Positions 1 through 8,152 are shown, numbered from the stretch's first letter. The stretch: 64,000 nucleotides of DNA from Bacillus sp. es.034 (GCF_002563655.1 NZ_PDIY01000001.1:3322001-3386000); one strand, 5' to 3'. Numbers and translations are program-made. The notes: generated from the letters alone by a model not told the origin.

Positions 1-797
1 AGGAGAGTGATTTCCTGATATCCCTGTGCTGCCAGATGGCGGACTTCCTGAATGATTTCTTCAGGACGGCGGCTTCTTTCTTTCCCCCGTGTATACGGCA
101 CGATACAGTATGTACAGAACTTGTCACACCCATACATGATATTGACCCATGCCTTGATATTGCCACGGCGGACCTTCGGAAGGTTCTCAATGACGTCCCC
201 TTCTTTCGACCAGACCTCAACGACCATCGCCTTGGACATATAAGCATCAGATAATATCTGAGGAAGACGGTGAATATTATGCGTACCAAAGATCATGTCC
301 ACCTGTTGATAGGTTTTCAGGATTTTGTTGACAACCGATTCTTCCTGGGACATACATCCGCATACTCCAATTAATAGATCAGGCTTTTCCCGTTTTAAAT
401 GTTTGAGATGTCCTAATTCGCCGAACACCTTATTCTCAGCATTTTCACGGATGGCACAGGTATTCAATAGGATGACATCCGCATCATCTGTCGAATTCGT
501 TACTTCATAGCCGAGTGCCATGAAGATACCTGCCATCACTTCTGTATCATGCTCATTCATTTGACAACCATAGGTACGGATATAGAATTTCTTTCCTTCG
601 CCGAGTCCTCTATATTGATCATCGATTGTAAAATCATTATGGTATTTTATTTCTTCTTTCCCACGTTTTTTGGCATCTTTTAACGACGGCGGGATATAGA
701 CACTTTCAAAGTACTTGCTGTAATCCTTAACAGATTTTTGGTCTGCTGGAGATACAGACTTCGATTGTTGTCCATGTTTTCGCTGTTCTTCGTTCAT
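1..797 (-). CDS. miaB: tRNA-2-methylthio-N6-dimethylallyladenosine synthase MiaB, N-terminal half
   Basis: Radical-SAM methylthiotransferase that adds the 2-methylthio group to i6A37 of tRNAs reading UNN codons. The gene runs off the left edge, so only about 265 N-terminal residues are present. The UPF0004 domain shows its three cysteine motifs (YGCQMNEHD near 77, NTCAIRENA near 113, GVCGCM near 145), and the radical-SAM CxxxCxxC cluster motif (CDKFC..C) is near 224-231. The ATG at 797 follows a good AAAGGGGA ribosome binding site. Bacillus MiaB commonly has this long, charged N-terminal extension of about 60 residues. In relatives it is followed by ricA, cotE and mutS, which would lie beyond the left edge. 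Identification is secure. Confidence 0.96.
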   Translation of the reverse strand, partial: MNEEQRKHGQQSKSVSPADQKSVKDYSKYFESVYIPPSLKDAKKRGKEEIKYHNDFTIDDQYRGLGEGKKFYIRTYGCQMNEHDTEVMAGIFMALGYEVTNSTDDADVILLNTCAIRENAENKVFGELGHLKHLKREKPDLLIGVCGCMSQEESVVNKILKTYQQVDMIFGTHNIHRLPQILSDAYMSKAMVVEVWSKEGDVIENLPKVRRGNIKAWVNIMYGCDKFCTYCIVPYTRGKERSRRPEEIIQEVRHLAAQGYQEITL

Positions 798-1177
798 GAA
801 TAATCCCCTTTCTACCTCTATAACCAAACCGTTTTCTTCTATATATAAAGCCGGCCGAATTAACAGGATAAACATTGTTGCACATTACTATAGTATAAAG
901 GTTTTCAGCCCCACATACAATAGAGTCGCTTAAGTGTTGAAAAATGTTTCATTCCTATCATAGCTATTGATTCTACTGTACGGTGATCGTTTCATTTCGT
1001 ATATTTTTTCCTTTCAGCCACACAGGGAAACACATTCTTCTATCAAATCCTAAACACTGACTAACTACTAATGATGCACCTGAAATCTATTTTTATCACT
1101 TTAGGCTAGAGGCTCAATCGAATATTCCCTTATGAACGTATGATAATTAGTAGTAAATTGTAAAGGAGTGTTAAAGA
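798..1177. other. Intergenic region between divergent miaB and cotZ-like gene
   Basis: About 380 bases with no open reading frame I can support. It should hold both promoters. The word CATACAATAGAG at 914-925 also occurs in the sigma-K-like promoter at 8089-8100, but here the AC element at the expected -35 distance is missing, so I do not call it a promoter. Confidence 0.5.
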
Positions 1178-1753
1178 ATGAGTTATAGTCAGAAATCAAA
1201 TGCTCAGGACACCTATTTCCATGAAGATTATCAAAGGAACAAATGCCATGACTCCCGCTCCAGGCATTATGACCATTGTGTAGAAGACGTTTTAGAAGCA
1301 ATCCTTGAAGCTCAGAAAAAAGCAAAAAAAGACCATGGTTGTGAAACTTCGTGTAAAAAGTCCATAGAGGATTTACTTTGTGAAAAAAAGAAACACAAAA
1401 AAAATACCATCCCATTTATTTTATATTGTGGATGCGAGCCATTTAAAGGCACTGGTGTCACTACCTATCACTGTCATTCAAAAAAGAAAAAAAACTTCAA
1501 GTGCATCGAGACCTACGTCTTTAAGTTAATAGACCTTGATCATAGATGTGCGACTCTTGAATTATTGACCTTTAAATCCGACCACCATAAGGGCGACTCC
1601 CAACATCATCATGAAAGTAAATGCTCGCTCTCATCACCTTGTAAACAAATCGACCATAAAAGTGTGGATGATTTGATGGGAACCGGAATTTGTATAACTG
1701 TTGACTTGTCTTGTTTCTGTGCTATTACCTGCCTGCCTGCCGTTCATTTATAA
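1178..1753 (+). CDS. CotY/CotZ/ExsY-family spore coat protein
   Basis: Structural protein of the outermost spore layer (crust or exosporium basal layer). The family forms disulfide-rich two-dimensional lattices on the spore. The family signature is visible: a Cys-containing helix CVEDVLEAILEAQKKA near 31-46, then C..SCKKSIEDLL near 55-65, then a DTIPF-like NTIPFILYC segment near 78-86. It has more than a dozen Cys and many His residues, and at 191 aa is somewhat longer than typical CotZ. The N-terminus is His/Lys rich. The start has an AAAGGAGTG ribosome binding site. It stands alone and converges on the actin-like operon. Which of CotY, CotZ or ExsY it corresponds to cannot be told from sequence alone. 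Confidence 0.85.
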   Translation: MSYSQKSNAQDTYFHEDYQRNKCHDSRSRHYDHCVEDVLEAILEAQKKAKKDHGCETSCKKSIEDLLCEKKKHKKNTIPFILYCGCEPFKGTGVTTYHCHSKKKKNFKCIETYVFKLIDLDHRCATLELLTFKSDHHKGDSQHHHESKCSLSSPCKQIDHKSVDDLMGTGICITVDLSCFCAITCLPAVHL

Positions 1754-1768
1754 ATGCATCCGGAATGA

Positions 1769-1799
1769 AAAAAGGTGAACGAGATTCGTTCACCTTTTT
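1769..1799. terminator. Bidirectional terminator after cotZ-like gene and adaptor-like gene
   Basis: Perfect 14-base arms at 1769-1782 and 1786-1799 (AAAAAGGTGAACGA and its complement) around a GAT loop, with A and T tracts on either side. It serves the two converging genes and overlaps the stop of the minus-strand gene. Confidence 0.88.
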
Positions 1800-2185
1800 C
1801 ATCCTCCAAAAGCTTCAAGTAGATCGTCAATTTCTTTCATTCCAACGGAAGCATGATTTAGTTCTTTTGGACTCTTGATGGTGTATTCGTTCAAGCTCTT
1901 GGAGGAATCATTTCCATGCTGAAGCAGCAATCTCTTTAATTCCACTAGTTTTTCTAATATGGCACGTTCGGATTGTACATTAACTTGAACAGGTTTAGCA
2001 TGGTGCAGGTAATCATGCAGTGCAGAAAAAACAAGATGATTCAATGTATTATTTTTTGCATGATAGGCGACTTGCTCTACAATCTTAGAAGTGATGGCTT
2101 TCGTTTCCCCGGTTTTAACATTTACGAAGCTATCGGGGATCGTTAGAATGGTATCTTGAAAGTAATCTGCATATTTTTCAGGCAT
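1799..2185 (-). CDS. Small protein downstream of the actin-like gene; candidate ParR-like adaptor
   Basis: I do not recognise a family. The ORF reads up to GTG 2194, but ATG 2185 (128 aa) has the best spaced AAGGG site, which overlaps the stop of the actin-like gene, so the two are translationally coupled. The order filament gene then small gene is that of plasmid parM-parR, alfA-alfB and alp7A-alp7R, where the second gene encodes a DNA-binding adaptor whose C-terminal tail contacts the filament. Here the middle (about 65-100) is a predicted charged helix and the protein ends in an acidic amphipathic tail, MKEIDDLLEAFGG, which would suit a filament-binding peptide. No helix-turn-helix or ribbon-helix-helix can be asserted by eye. 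The adaptor role is an inference from gene order. Confidence 0.55.
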   Translation of the reverse strand: MPEKYADYFQDTILTIPDSFVNVKTGETKAITSKIVEQVAYHAKNNTLNHLVFSALHDYLHHAKPVQVNVQSERAILEKLVELKRLLLQHGNDSSKSLNEYTIKSPKELNHASVGMKEIDDLLEAFGG

Positions 2186-2197
2186 ACTCATCACCCT

Positions 2198-3379
2198 TTA
2201 GCTTTTTGTATATTCCATATGCATAGGATTGTTTTTTAATTGATTCAATTTTGCAAGGATCATCAATCCTGATACATTTAATTTTTCCATATTTTGCGGG
2301 AAAAATAATTCAATGGGGCGTCCTCTTTCTGCCCATTTCACCGCCGCTTCCCTGATATGGGATTCGGCTATTTTTGCAGCACCGCCAACTGCAATGTATT
2401 TGACCGCTCCTTTGATTTCATTTGAGCTGTTCCTTACCCGGTCGAAATGCTCCAGGTATTTAATGGCCAATGATTTTAACTGCGGAATGATATATTTACT
2501 TATATCCTTTTTCACCCCGGCGAATGGTTCTACATACCACTCGGATTGACCTGCCACCAGCTTCTCCTCTAGCTCAGATCTTGAATCGAACTTGTATAGC
2601 TCATACTTACTGACTTTCTGAATGATATGATCTAAAAACTGGTTGATCCCGAAAGGCTCGCCCTCGATGGAAGCTACTGGCTTATTGTTTTTGATCCCTA
2701 CAAAATCCACTGAATCCCCTCCCAGGTCACCGATCAGGATCCCTTTGGCAGAGTCCTGTAAAAGAGCTTCATCTTTGACTCCCAATGTCTCTTCATCCCG
2801 TGTCAATGCCAGGTAGGCACAGGCTCCTTCAGCCCCGATAATGACATCTTTAATATGAAGCCTTACAATGATTTCTTTAGGGGAAGCCATTCCAGGAACC
2901 TTGTGTAGATAAACTGTATGGGTCCCGATGAGACGGCTTTTCAACGTATCTTTCCGCTCTTTATACTGAGTGGTCGGCAGAGAGACCGCCAATTGATCGA
3001 TCTCAAAGGATAGATCTGTCTCAGATCGGTTGTTCATTACAGTATGATGGGCCAACATGCCAAATAAAAGGGTGTAAGTACGGTCTTCATCTACCTTCTG
3101 ATTATTAAAGGACGTTAAACTTACATTTCGCTGTCTGGCTGCTGCTTTACCGATATAATATGGATCCCTTTTTTCATGAAGTGCTGAACTGTTCACTTCC
3201 ACAATCAAATTGTCTTGTAGTAAAATATCCTCTTCGTCGTAAGGTTTCTCATAAAATTCTTCATCAAATAACGCAATTGCATTTGGCATGGAATACTCTC
3301 TTACTTCACCTTGAGTTGATACAATGGCTTTATAAAAGCTGTTCCCTAAGTCAACAGCTGCAAAATTATGCCTATCCAT
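2198..3379 (-). CDS. Actin-like ATPase of the ParM/Alp (StbA) type
   Basis: 393 aa with the actin-fold nucleotide-binding signatures: phosphate-1 loop AVDLGNSFYKAIV at 8-20, phosphate-2 loop GILIGDLGGDSVDF at 213-226, and adenosine motif KYIAVGGAAKI at 327-337. This layout is that of plasmid-segregation actins (ParM, AlfA, Alp7A) rather than MreB, FtsA or Hsp70, which have extra domains or different lengths. Such proteins form ATP-driven dynamic filaments that move or position cargo. ATG 3379 has a strong GGAGGAGG site. Upstream, on the minus strand, CATAAGCTT at 3400-3408 with an AC 18 bases further up is a weak sigma-E/K-like match. It is chromosomal, surrounded by spore-surface genes, with no rep or plasmid gene in the window. 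Family call firm; biological role unknown. Confidence 0.85.
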   Translation of the reverse strand: MDRHNFAAVDLGNSFYKAIVSTQGEVREYSMPNAIALFDEEFYEKPYDEEDILLQDNLIVEVNSSALHEKRDPYYIGKAAARQRNVSLTSFNNQKVDEDRTYTLLFGMLAHHTVMNNRSETDLSFEIDQLAVSLPTTQYKERKDTLKSRLIGTHTVYLHKVPGMASPKEIIVRLHIKDVIIGAEGACAYLALTRDEETLGVKDEALLQDSAKGILIGDLGGDSVDFVGIKNNKPVASIEGEPFGINQFLDHIIQKVSKYELYKFDSRSELEEKLVAGQSEWYVEPFAGVKKDISKYIIPQLKSLAIKYLEHFDRVRNSSNEIKGAVKYIAVGGAAKIAESHIREAAVKWAERGRPIELFFPQNMEKLNVSGLMILAKLNQLKNNPMHMEYTKS

Positions 3380-3541
3380 TACATCCTCCTCCTTCCCTTA
3401 AGCTTATGCCGGGATAGAAAACATCTGTGCACGTACCCAGTCATAAATTTTTCAGGGAAGTAACGGAAAATGGAAGTGCGTTGTTTCTACTAAAATGATT
3501 TTCCCTAGTAAATTTCCACTCTTATACTGATTCATATATCC

Positions 3542-3571
3542 ACTCTTAATAGATTCTACCCGCATATTATA
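3542..3571 (+). promoter_or_regulatory. Weak sigma-K-like promoter and short direct repeat upstream of the 255-aa spore-surface gene
   Basis: CATATTATA at 3563-3571 fits the CATANNNTA minus-10 of sigma-K. The nearest AC is at 3542-3543, giving a 19-base spacer, longer than ideal. A 10-base direct repeat TCCACTCTTA (3515-3524 and 3539-3548) lies at and above the minus-35 position and could be an activator site, for example for GerE. Confidence 0.4.
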
Positions 3572-3613
3572 AAGTGTAGTTTAAATATTGTTTATTAAAT
3601 AGGAGGAAAAAAA

Positions 3614-4381
3614 ATGAGTGATTATAATAAGAGTAAAAATTGTGTGAACGTAGATAAGTCTGCTTCACTCGATCACTGCGACAACACAACAGTCAATCCC
3701 ATTCTAACCCCGGCAGGTGAAAGAATTGTCCATGTTCCAGTCGATTTAGGAGTATATCGTGTATCAAGTAACCTTGAAGCACACATTAAATTTCCTGAGC
3801 CTGTGATGGAAATCAAAGATGTAAAAAAGAAAGTCGAAATTGTACAATGCCGTTTAATGACGATTCCAACAAGCAATGGCGACTTCAGTGAAGATGGTGC
3901 ACAATTTCCTCTGCTATTATCAGGGTATGTGCGCAAGAACATTCAATACGCAACACCATGTGGAGGATCTGGATTCGATGGATCCTGTGTATCTTCTGAC
4001 ATTAAATCATTAACGGTCCGCGTCCCTTTTAAATGCATGACTACGATTACCCTGGAATCACCAGTCCAGCTCCCAAGAACAAATAACCGTCAGGAATTTG
4101 ACTTCTTTAGAGCACAAGACTTAGGTACAGGCTATCCAGAGAAGGATCAATATTTATCAAATGATATTTCCCAATTCCATCAATACAGCAATCAATACTA
4201 CAATCAACTTCCTTATTGTGAATTGCTTTCAAGCAGCATTTTAGAGTGGGATGAATCAACAGATCGTGTATCCGAAGGTCCTGTAGGTGAAGGATATTTC
4301 TACAATATGCTAGAAAAAATGTCCCTCAACTTTACCATTAAAGTATTACAAAAACAGCAAATCCGTCTTACTGCAGAATAA
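3614..4381 (+). CDS. Spore-surface family protein with RKNIQY core (DUF3794/SPOCS-like), copy 1
   Basis: 255 aa, no signal peptide or membrane segment. The middle carries the pattern FPEPVMEIKDVKKKV..VQCRL followed by SGYVRKNIQYATPC, then LTVRVPFKCMT. This resembles the DUF3794/SPOCS-type beta module of Firmicute spore-envelope proteins, including sequences I recall being annotated as CsxC-like. The C-terminal half has NNRQEFDFF, GYPEKDQY and a closing EKM-x5-IKVLQKQQIR strand. It is about half identical by eye to the gene at 4577 and related to those at 5403 and 7074. It likely self-assembles in the coat or exosporium. The ATG follows AGGAGG; a long terminator closes it. Family relation between the copies is seen directly; function is inferred. 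Confidence 0.72.
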   Translation: MSDYNKSKNCVNVDKSASLDHCDNTTVNPILTPAGERIVHVPVDLGVYRVSSNLEAHIKFPEPVMEIKDVKKKVEIVQCRLMTIPTSNGDFSEDGAQFPLLLSGYVRKNIQYATPCGGSGFDGSCVSSDIKSLTVRVPFKCMTTITLESPVQLPRTNNRQEFDFFRAQDLGTGYPEKDQYLSNDISQFHQYSNQYYNQLPYCELLSSSILEWDESTDRVSEGPVGEGYFYNMLEKMSLNFTIKVLQKQQIRLTAE

Positions 4382-4401
4382 GCAGTAACCTAGTATCATC
4401 A

Positions 4402-4448
4402 GCACTCCCCCTACTGTTATCGATAACAATAGGGGGAGTGCATTTTTT
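4402..4448 (+). terminator. Rho-independent terminator after copy 1
   Basis: Very long near-perfect hairpin: GCACTCCCCCTA at 4402-4413 pairs with TAGGGGGAGTGC at 4430-4441, with further pairing of GTTAT and ATAAC inside, then ATTTTTT. Confidence 0.93.
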
Positions 4449-4522
4449 CTGTACAACATTCTCATCAGTATTTGTGACAGGCTTTCCATAATTAGTCTCT
4501 ATACATATAGGCTCAGGCCCAA

Positions 4523-4549
4523 ACATCTATCAATCTAAATCATAAGATG
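4523..4549 (+). promoter_or_regulatory. Sigma-K-like promoter of the gene at 4577
   Basis: AC at 4523-4524, a 16-base spacer and CATAAGATG at 4541-4549, one base from the CATANNNTA consensus. Transcription would start near 4556, just ahead of the AGGAGG at 4565-4570. This excludes the upstream in-frame ATG at 4547 as the real start. Confidence 0.6.
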
Positions 4550-4576
4550 GCATTATCTTGCTTTAGGAGGCCCCTT

Positions 4577-5332
4577 ATGTTTGAAAATCATCATAAAATG
4601 TCCGAATGCCATGCAACGTCAAATATGCATGATTGTAAAAACCATTGTCACCACCCAAAAGTCAGTATCGGAAAAATTGTGACCAAAGTACCTGTCGTAT
4701 TGGCAGAACTGACACTACAGGTAAATGTAGATGCGACAATCACCTTTCCAGAAGCCGTTTTGGAAATTAAAGATATTAAAAAAACGATAAAACTGACACA
4801 GTGCAGACTTCTTCTTCCTTCTAATAAACTTTTTGTAAAAGGTTTTGTACGAAAAAACATCCAGTATGCAAGCCCTTGTAAAGAAATTGAAGAAACGTCC
4901 CTTTCTTCGATTGCATCAGATCTTCATTCATACACAGTTGATATACCTTTTCAGTGTGTAACAGACATTAAGCATTTCTTATCCATGCCGGTTATGCCGG
5001 AAGTGAATAATCGCCAGGAATTTGATTTCTTTATTTCAAAACCGCTGCCTTCCGGGTATCCGGAGAAAGATGAACTACAAACCCATGATTTATCCCAATT
5101 CCATCAGGAAAGCCATCAATTTTACAATGAAATCCCATACTGTGAGTTGGTTTCAAGCAAAATCATTGAGTGGGATGAAGCCATCGACCGGTGTCCACTC
5201 CCTCATTCCGGTCCCATTGGAGAAGGCTACTTCCGCACCATTGAAGAGAAAATGGTCATAGATATATGTGTAAAAGTTCTTCAGAACCAACAAATACGGG
5301 TTACCTCCACCACGAATGATGATTGTGACTGA
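4577..5332 (+). CDS. Spore-surface family protein with RKNIQY core, copy 2
   Basis: Paralogue of the preceding gene. The reading frame opens at 4547, but ATG 4577 (251 aa) is preceded by AGGAGG with a 6-base spacer and the candidate promoter overlaps 4547, so I place the start here. The His/Cys-rich N-terminus (about 25 aa) precedes the shared core: FPEAVLEIKDIKKTIKLTQCRL, FVKGFVRKNIQY, YTVDIPFQC, then NNRQEFDFF, GYPEKDEL, SQFHQESHQFYNE, PYCELVSSKIIEWDE and GPIGEGYF. The Cys and His content suggests metal binding or disulfide cross-links in the coat. It is probably cotranscribed with the 508-aa gene 70 bases downstream. No enzyme motif seen. Confidence 0.72.
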   Translation: MFENHHKMSECHATSNMHDCKNHCHHPKVSIGKIVTKVPVVLAELTLQVNVDATITFPEAVLEIKDIKKTIKLTQCRLLLPSNKLFVKGFVRKNIQYASPCKEIEETSLSSIASDLHSYTVDIPFQCVTDIKHFLSMPVMPEVNNRQEFDFFISKPLPSGYPEKDELQTHDLSQFHQESHQFYNEIPYCELVSSKIIEWDEAIDRCPLPHSGPIGEGYFRTIEEKMVIDICVKVLQNQQIRVTSTTNDDCD

Positions 5333-5358
5333 TCATGCCTATTCAATCATTTTTAGAG

Positions 5359-5406
5359 AGGAGGTAAATGATTAGGTGTGATGTTAAAGCGCACCAATCA
5401 CCATGA
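5359..5406 (+). promoter_or_regulatory. Twelve-codon leader ORF with ATGA overlap to the 508-aa gene
   Basis: A strong AGGAGG at 5359-5364 is followed by ATG 5368, which opens MIRCDVKAHQSP and stops at TGA 5404-5406, overlapping the ATG at 5403 of the long gene. The long gene has no ribosome binding site of its own and there is an in-frame stop (TAA at 5385-5387) just upstream of it. Translation of the 508-aa gene therefore probably depends on re-initiation from this leader. Confidence 0.5.
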
Positions 5407-6929
5407 TTATGAGAGAAGAACACAAAAATGATATAGAAAGCTATTTTCTGAATAAGATGAAAGAAAATGAGAAAGACAGCCGGAAAGCGCCTTCCTTTTC
5501 TCTATTTAACCTTACTCAGAACCAAGATCCTTCCTTACAAGATCAAATGACGAATAAAAAAAGTCCCATAAAAGATACAGACCTGCAAAAGGGATCTCAG
5601 GAAAAGATTCATACACAACCCACGTTTTTCCCTCCACCAAAGGTGATGGATATGGAGGTAAGTCAAGAAAATCAACTGAGCAAAACCGATGGGTCGGCTG
5701 ATGAGGAGGACGGAGACATAAAGTCCGATAACACTGTAAAGGAATTATCTGAAACCCTGGACAACACGGCCCCTTCGACTTTAAATGAAAATAACGATAT
5801 CGTACCCTCCGTGGAACAAGAGGTTATTATAGAGAATTCTGAAGAAGAAAATGAACCTGTATCGATCCGGGAAGAGATATTTATGATGTTGGAGGAAGAG
5901 CTGGAGGAACAAAAAGATCTCCATGTAGACCAAGAAAATCATCATGAACCGAATGGGGATTCTAACGATGCTCCCCCTCCTGCACTTGAAGAAGAATTGC
6001 TATATTCGGATCATGAATTTGATTATAATGAAAATCACCTGCCTTCTTTTAGTCATTACTTAGAAACAATTTACTGTGAAAATAAATCTAGTCCGCTGAC
6101 AAGTAAGACTGATTTCTTTCATTGCATTGGTTCTTTAACCTCGGTTCTCAAAAAAATTTCCACAGAGCGGGAAACGATCATGGAGCATGAAGAGGATATC
6201 AGGGACGACAAACCTGAACATCAAGAGGAGACCGATGAAGTCAGGCATGAACATCAAGAGGATGTCGAGGAAACCGAACCCCAACACCCAAGTCTGACCG
6301 CATTAAAAGAGCGTTTCGAAAATGAACTATTTTCGGAAGAACAACATCTGGAAAGTGGGACTGAAACCGCTTTACCCGACTCTCGCTCTTTAACTGTAAA
6401 GATTCCCGTTGTACTGTCCACTTTGCAGATTGAGGTCGCCATCTTTGAAGACGTTGAATTACCGTTTCCAATTGAACAAATCCTTTCTATACACTGGTCC
6501 ATCCAATCTCTTAAAACACATATCCCCATCCCTGCTGCAGTTGTGTTTGTGAAAGGGACGCTTGTTGCTTCGATTCAATATTTACATCCAGGGGAAAACG
6601 CTTCTATACACTCTATCAACATTCCGATTCAATGGGATCGCACCATTCCCACTCGTTGGATATTTCCGCCTAAGGTCCCTAAGAGTGAGAGGAAAGAATA
6701 CACATTCATGGCAGAAAGCACCCAAGAACCAAGCACTCATCATGAATGTCATTATTCCTTCTGTGAACCAATTGAACATTTTCTACAAGATTTCACGTTT
6801 ATCAGTCACCATGAATCCTTTAAGCAAAAAGGACAGTCAATTTTAAAAATCCAAGGTTGTTTACAGGTATGCCTTCATTTAACACAAGAACAATTTGTGC
6901 ACATCCATTCAGATGATTTGATTCAATAA
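5403..6929 (+). CDS. Acidic spore-surface protein with C-terminal RKNIQY-type domain, copy 3 (fusion)
   Basis: 508 aa in two parts. Residues 1 to about 325 are low-complexity, extremely rich in Glu and Asp with Lys, Asn and Gln, and look disordered, with repeated HEHQEDV/EHQEET-like stretches near 260-295. Residues about 330-508 are a divergent copy of the spore-surface core: LTVKIPVVLSTLQIEV, LPFPIEQILSI, VFVKGTLVASIQYLHP, SINIPIQWDRT, RKEYTFM, then a final strand pair LKIQGCLQVCLHLTQEQ. NIQY has become SIQY and most core cysteines are lost. An acidic tail on a lattice domain could bind calcium or act as a brush on the spore surface; that is inference. The start is coupled to a leader ORF. 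A hairpin lies downstream. Confidence 0.68.
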   Translation: MIMREEHKNDIESYFLNKMKENEKDSRKAPSFSLFNLTQNQDPSLQDQMTNKKSPIKDTDLQKGSQEKIHTQPTFFPPPKVMDMEVSQENQLSKTDGSADEEDGDIKSDNTVKELSETLDNTAPSTLNENNDIVPSVEQEVIIENSEEENEPVSIREEIFMMLEEELEEQKDLHVDQENHHEPNGDSNDAPPPALEEELLYSDHEFDYNENHLPSFSHYLETIYCENKSSPLTSKTDFFHCIGSLTSVLKKISTERETIMEHEEDIRDDKPEHQEETDEVRHEHQEDVEETEPQHPSLTALKERFENELFSEEQHLESGTETALPDSRSLTVKIPVVLSTLQIEVAIFEDVELPFPIEQILSIHWSIQSLKTHIPIPAAVVFVKGTLVASIQYLHPGENASIHSINIPIQWDRTIPTRWIFPPKVPKSERKEYTFMAESTQEPSTHHECHYSFCEPIEHFLQDFTFISHHESFKQKGQSILKIQGCLQVCLHLTQEQFVHIHSDDLIQ

Positions 6930-6942
6930 TATGTATAAAGAG

Positions 6943-6973
6943 GAAGGGGTTCGCCCTCAAGGTGAACCCCTTC
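6943..6973. terminator. Hairpin after the 508-aa gene
   Basis: Arms GAAGGGGTTCGCC (6943-6955) and GGTGAACCCCTTC (6961-6973), with one mismatch. The T tract is weak (TCTCTACT), so termination efficiency is uncertain. It lies between convergent genes. Confidence 0.6.
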
Positions 6974-7073
6974 TCTACTCGTCACTCTACCCTCTCACAG
7001 TTATCTTCGTATCAAATTAAAATGGCTTATAGACAGCATATACCAGTAAGTCAAAGACATTCTAATCGTGCCA

Positions 7074-7838
7074 TTATTGTTGGATGATATTTCTGAAACG
7101 ATTATAGACTACTTCTGGACCTTGCTCTTCTCCTCCACCTGTATCCCCGTCTCCAGCCAATTGTTGTCTCTTCTGAGTTAATTTAATTAGAAGATTGATG
7201 TCCATTTTTTCTGTGATTTTATTAAATCGTCCCCAATTGTCAAAATTCTCTGTAATATCCCACTGATTAACAGCAGAAGCCAGAAGTTTGCAATTGATCG
7301 GTTCATTATTGATTTCAAACGTCAGGGATCCAAATTCGCAGCGCTTAGCTCCCATTCCGTCCTTGGCAAGTTCTCTTCTTTGCAACACATTCTTCTTAAT
7401 GCTGAAGTCAATTCCGAACGGATTGTTGACAGGGGTAGCCAGTCTCACTCGATCATACGCTTTAAAAGGAATGTCAACACTATAATCCTTTACAACTCCA
7501 TAGGAACCTTCTACATATTGAATGTTCTTATGGACAATCCCTTCTACGAATAATTTCACGTAATCCGGAAACCCTGGTACAGGAATTGCTTTACATTGTG
7601 TGAGCGATACATTTTTCTCTATATTTTTAATGGCACTAGCATAGGTTGGCAGATGAACTTCCGCTTCTGTTAAAGATTGAAGAAATACATCTCCAAGAAC
7701 AACTGTTACTTCTTCCAAGTCAAGATCTGGCACGAATGTTTCTGTAAATAAGCTTTTTGATTTTGCCTTATCGCTTGATGGTTGTGGAGGGCATCCGTGA
7801 TGACCAAATCCGCAGCCTGTATTCTTTTTCATATCCAT
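7074..7838 (-). CDS. Spore-surface family protein with RKNIQY-type core, copy 4
   Basis: 254 aa. The N-terminus has a Cys/His patch (CGFGHHGCPP at 9-18) as in copies 1 and 2. The core follows: LPTYASAIKNIEKNVSLTQC near 65-84, LFVEGIVHKNIQY near 98-110, YSVDIPFKA near 121. HKNIQY replaces RKNIQY and the GYPEKD segment is absent, so it is the most divergent full-length member. The C-terminus has a Gly/Glu-rich patch (GDGDTGGGEEQG) then RFRNIIQQ. Start ATG 7838 with CAGGAGTG. It is on the opposite strand from copies 1-3 and divergent from the coiled-coil gene at 8153, so it has its own promoter (CATAGATTA at 7925-7933). Coat or exosporium location is inferred. Confidence 0.7.
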   Translation of the reverse strand: MDMKKNTGCGFGHHGCPPQPSSDKAKSKSLFTETFVPDLDLEEVTVVLGDVFLQSLTEAEVHLPTYASAIKNIEKNVSLTQCKAIPVPGFPDYVKLFVEGIVHKNIQYVEGSYGVVKDYSVDIPFKAYDRVRLATPVNNPFGIDFSIKKNVLQRRELAKDGMGAKRCEFGSLTFEINNEPINCKLLASAVNQWDITENFDNWGRFNKITEKMDINLLIKLTQKRQQLAGDGDTGGGEEQGPEVVYNRFRNIIQQ

Positions 7839-7924
7839 TCACTCCTGATAGTCATAAATTAATCAATGGAAAAGGCCATAGATGTAGTAAAAACAGTGAG
7901 GATTCCTTTTCTATTGACTTACTA

Positions 7925-7953
7925 TAATCTATGAATATTTTGAAGAAATGAGT
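7925..7953 (-). promoter_or_regulatory. Sigma-K-like promoter of copy 4
   Basis: On the minus strand, CATAGATTA (7925-7933) is an exact CATANNNTA, preceded by AC (7952-7953) with an 18-base spacer, one or two bases longer than optimal. The remainder of the 7839-8152 divergent region holds nothing else I can support. Confidence 0.5.
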
Positions 7954-8070
7954 GGACGACTGTCGGTAGGCTTAAACATATTTCTAGCACTTCTTCTAGT
8001 AATCTATGAAACATGCTATGAACTCATACAGGGTAAGCTTTAATCAATCTAAACAGCTTGGGTATTTGTA

Positions 8071-8097
8071 ACGTTTGCCAATTGGGTCCATACAATA
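8071..8097 (+). promoter_or_regulatory. Sigma-K-like promoter of the coiled-coil gene at 8153
   Basis: AC at 8071-8072, a 16-base spacer, and CATACAATA at 8089-8097: an exact match to the AC-N16-CATANNNTA layout of late mother-cell promoters. The AGGAGG at 8112-8117 lies just downstream of the expected start point. Confidence 0.68.
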
Positions 8098-8152
8098 GAG
8101 TAAAAGTCTTTAGGAGGAGATTATCATAAGGGAGGATGCGAAATTACCACCG

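Noticed and set aside
914..922. Sigma-K-like minus-10 CATACAATA upstream of the CotZ-like gene
   Set aside because: No AC at 16-17 bases upstream and the gene starts about 255 bases away; only the word match with 8089-8097 is notable.
1101..1415. 104-aa minus-strand frame
   Set aside because: Antisense to the CotZ-like gene with no start signals or family resemblance.
4547..4576. Upstream ATG extending the gene at 4577
   Set aside because: It overlaps the candidate minus-10 and has no ribosome binding site; ATG 4577 has AGGAGG at six bases.
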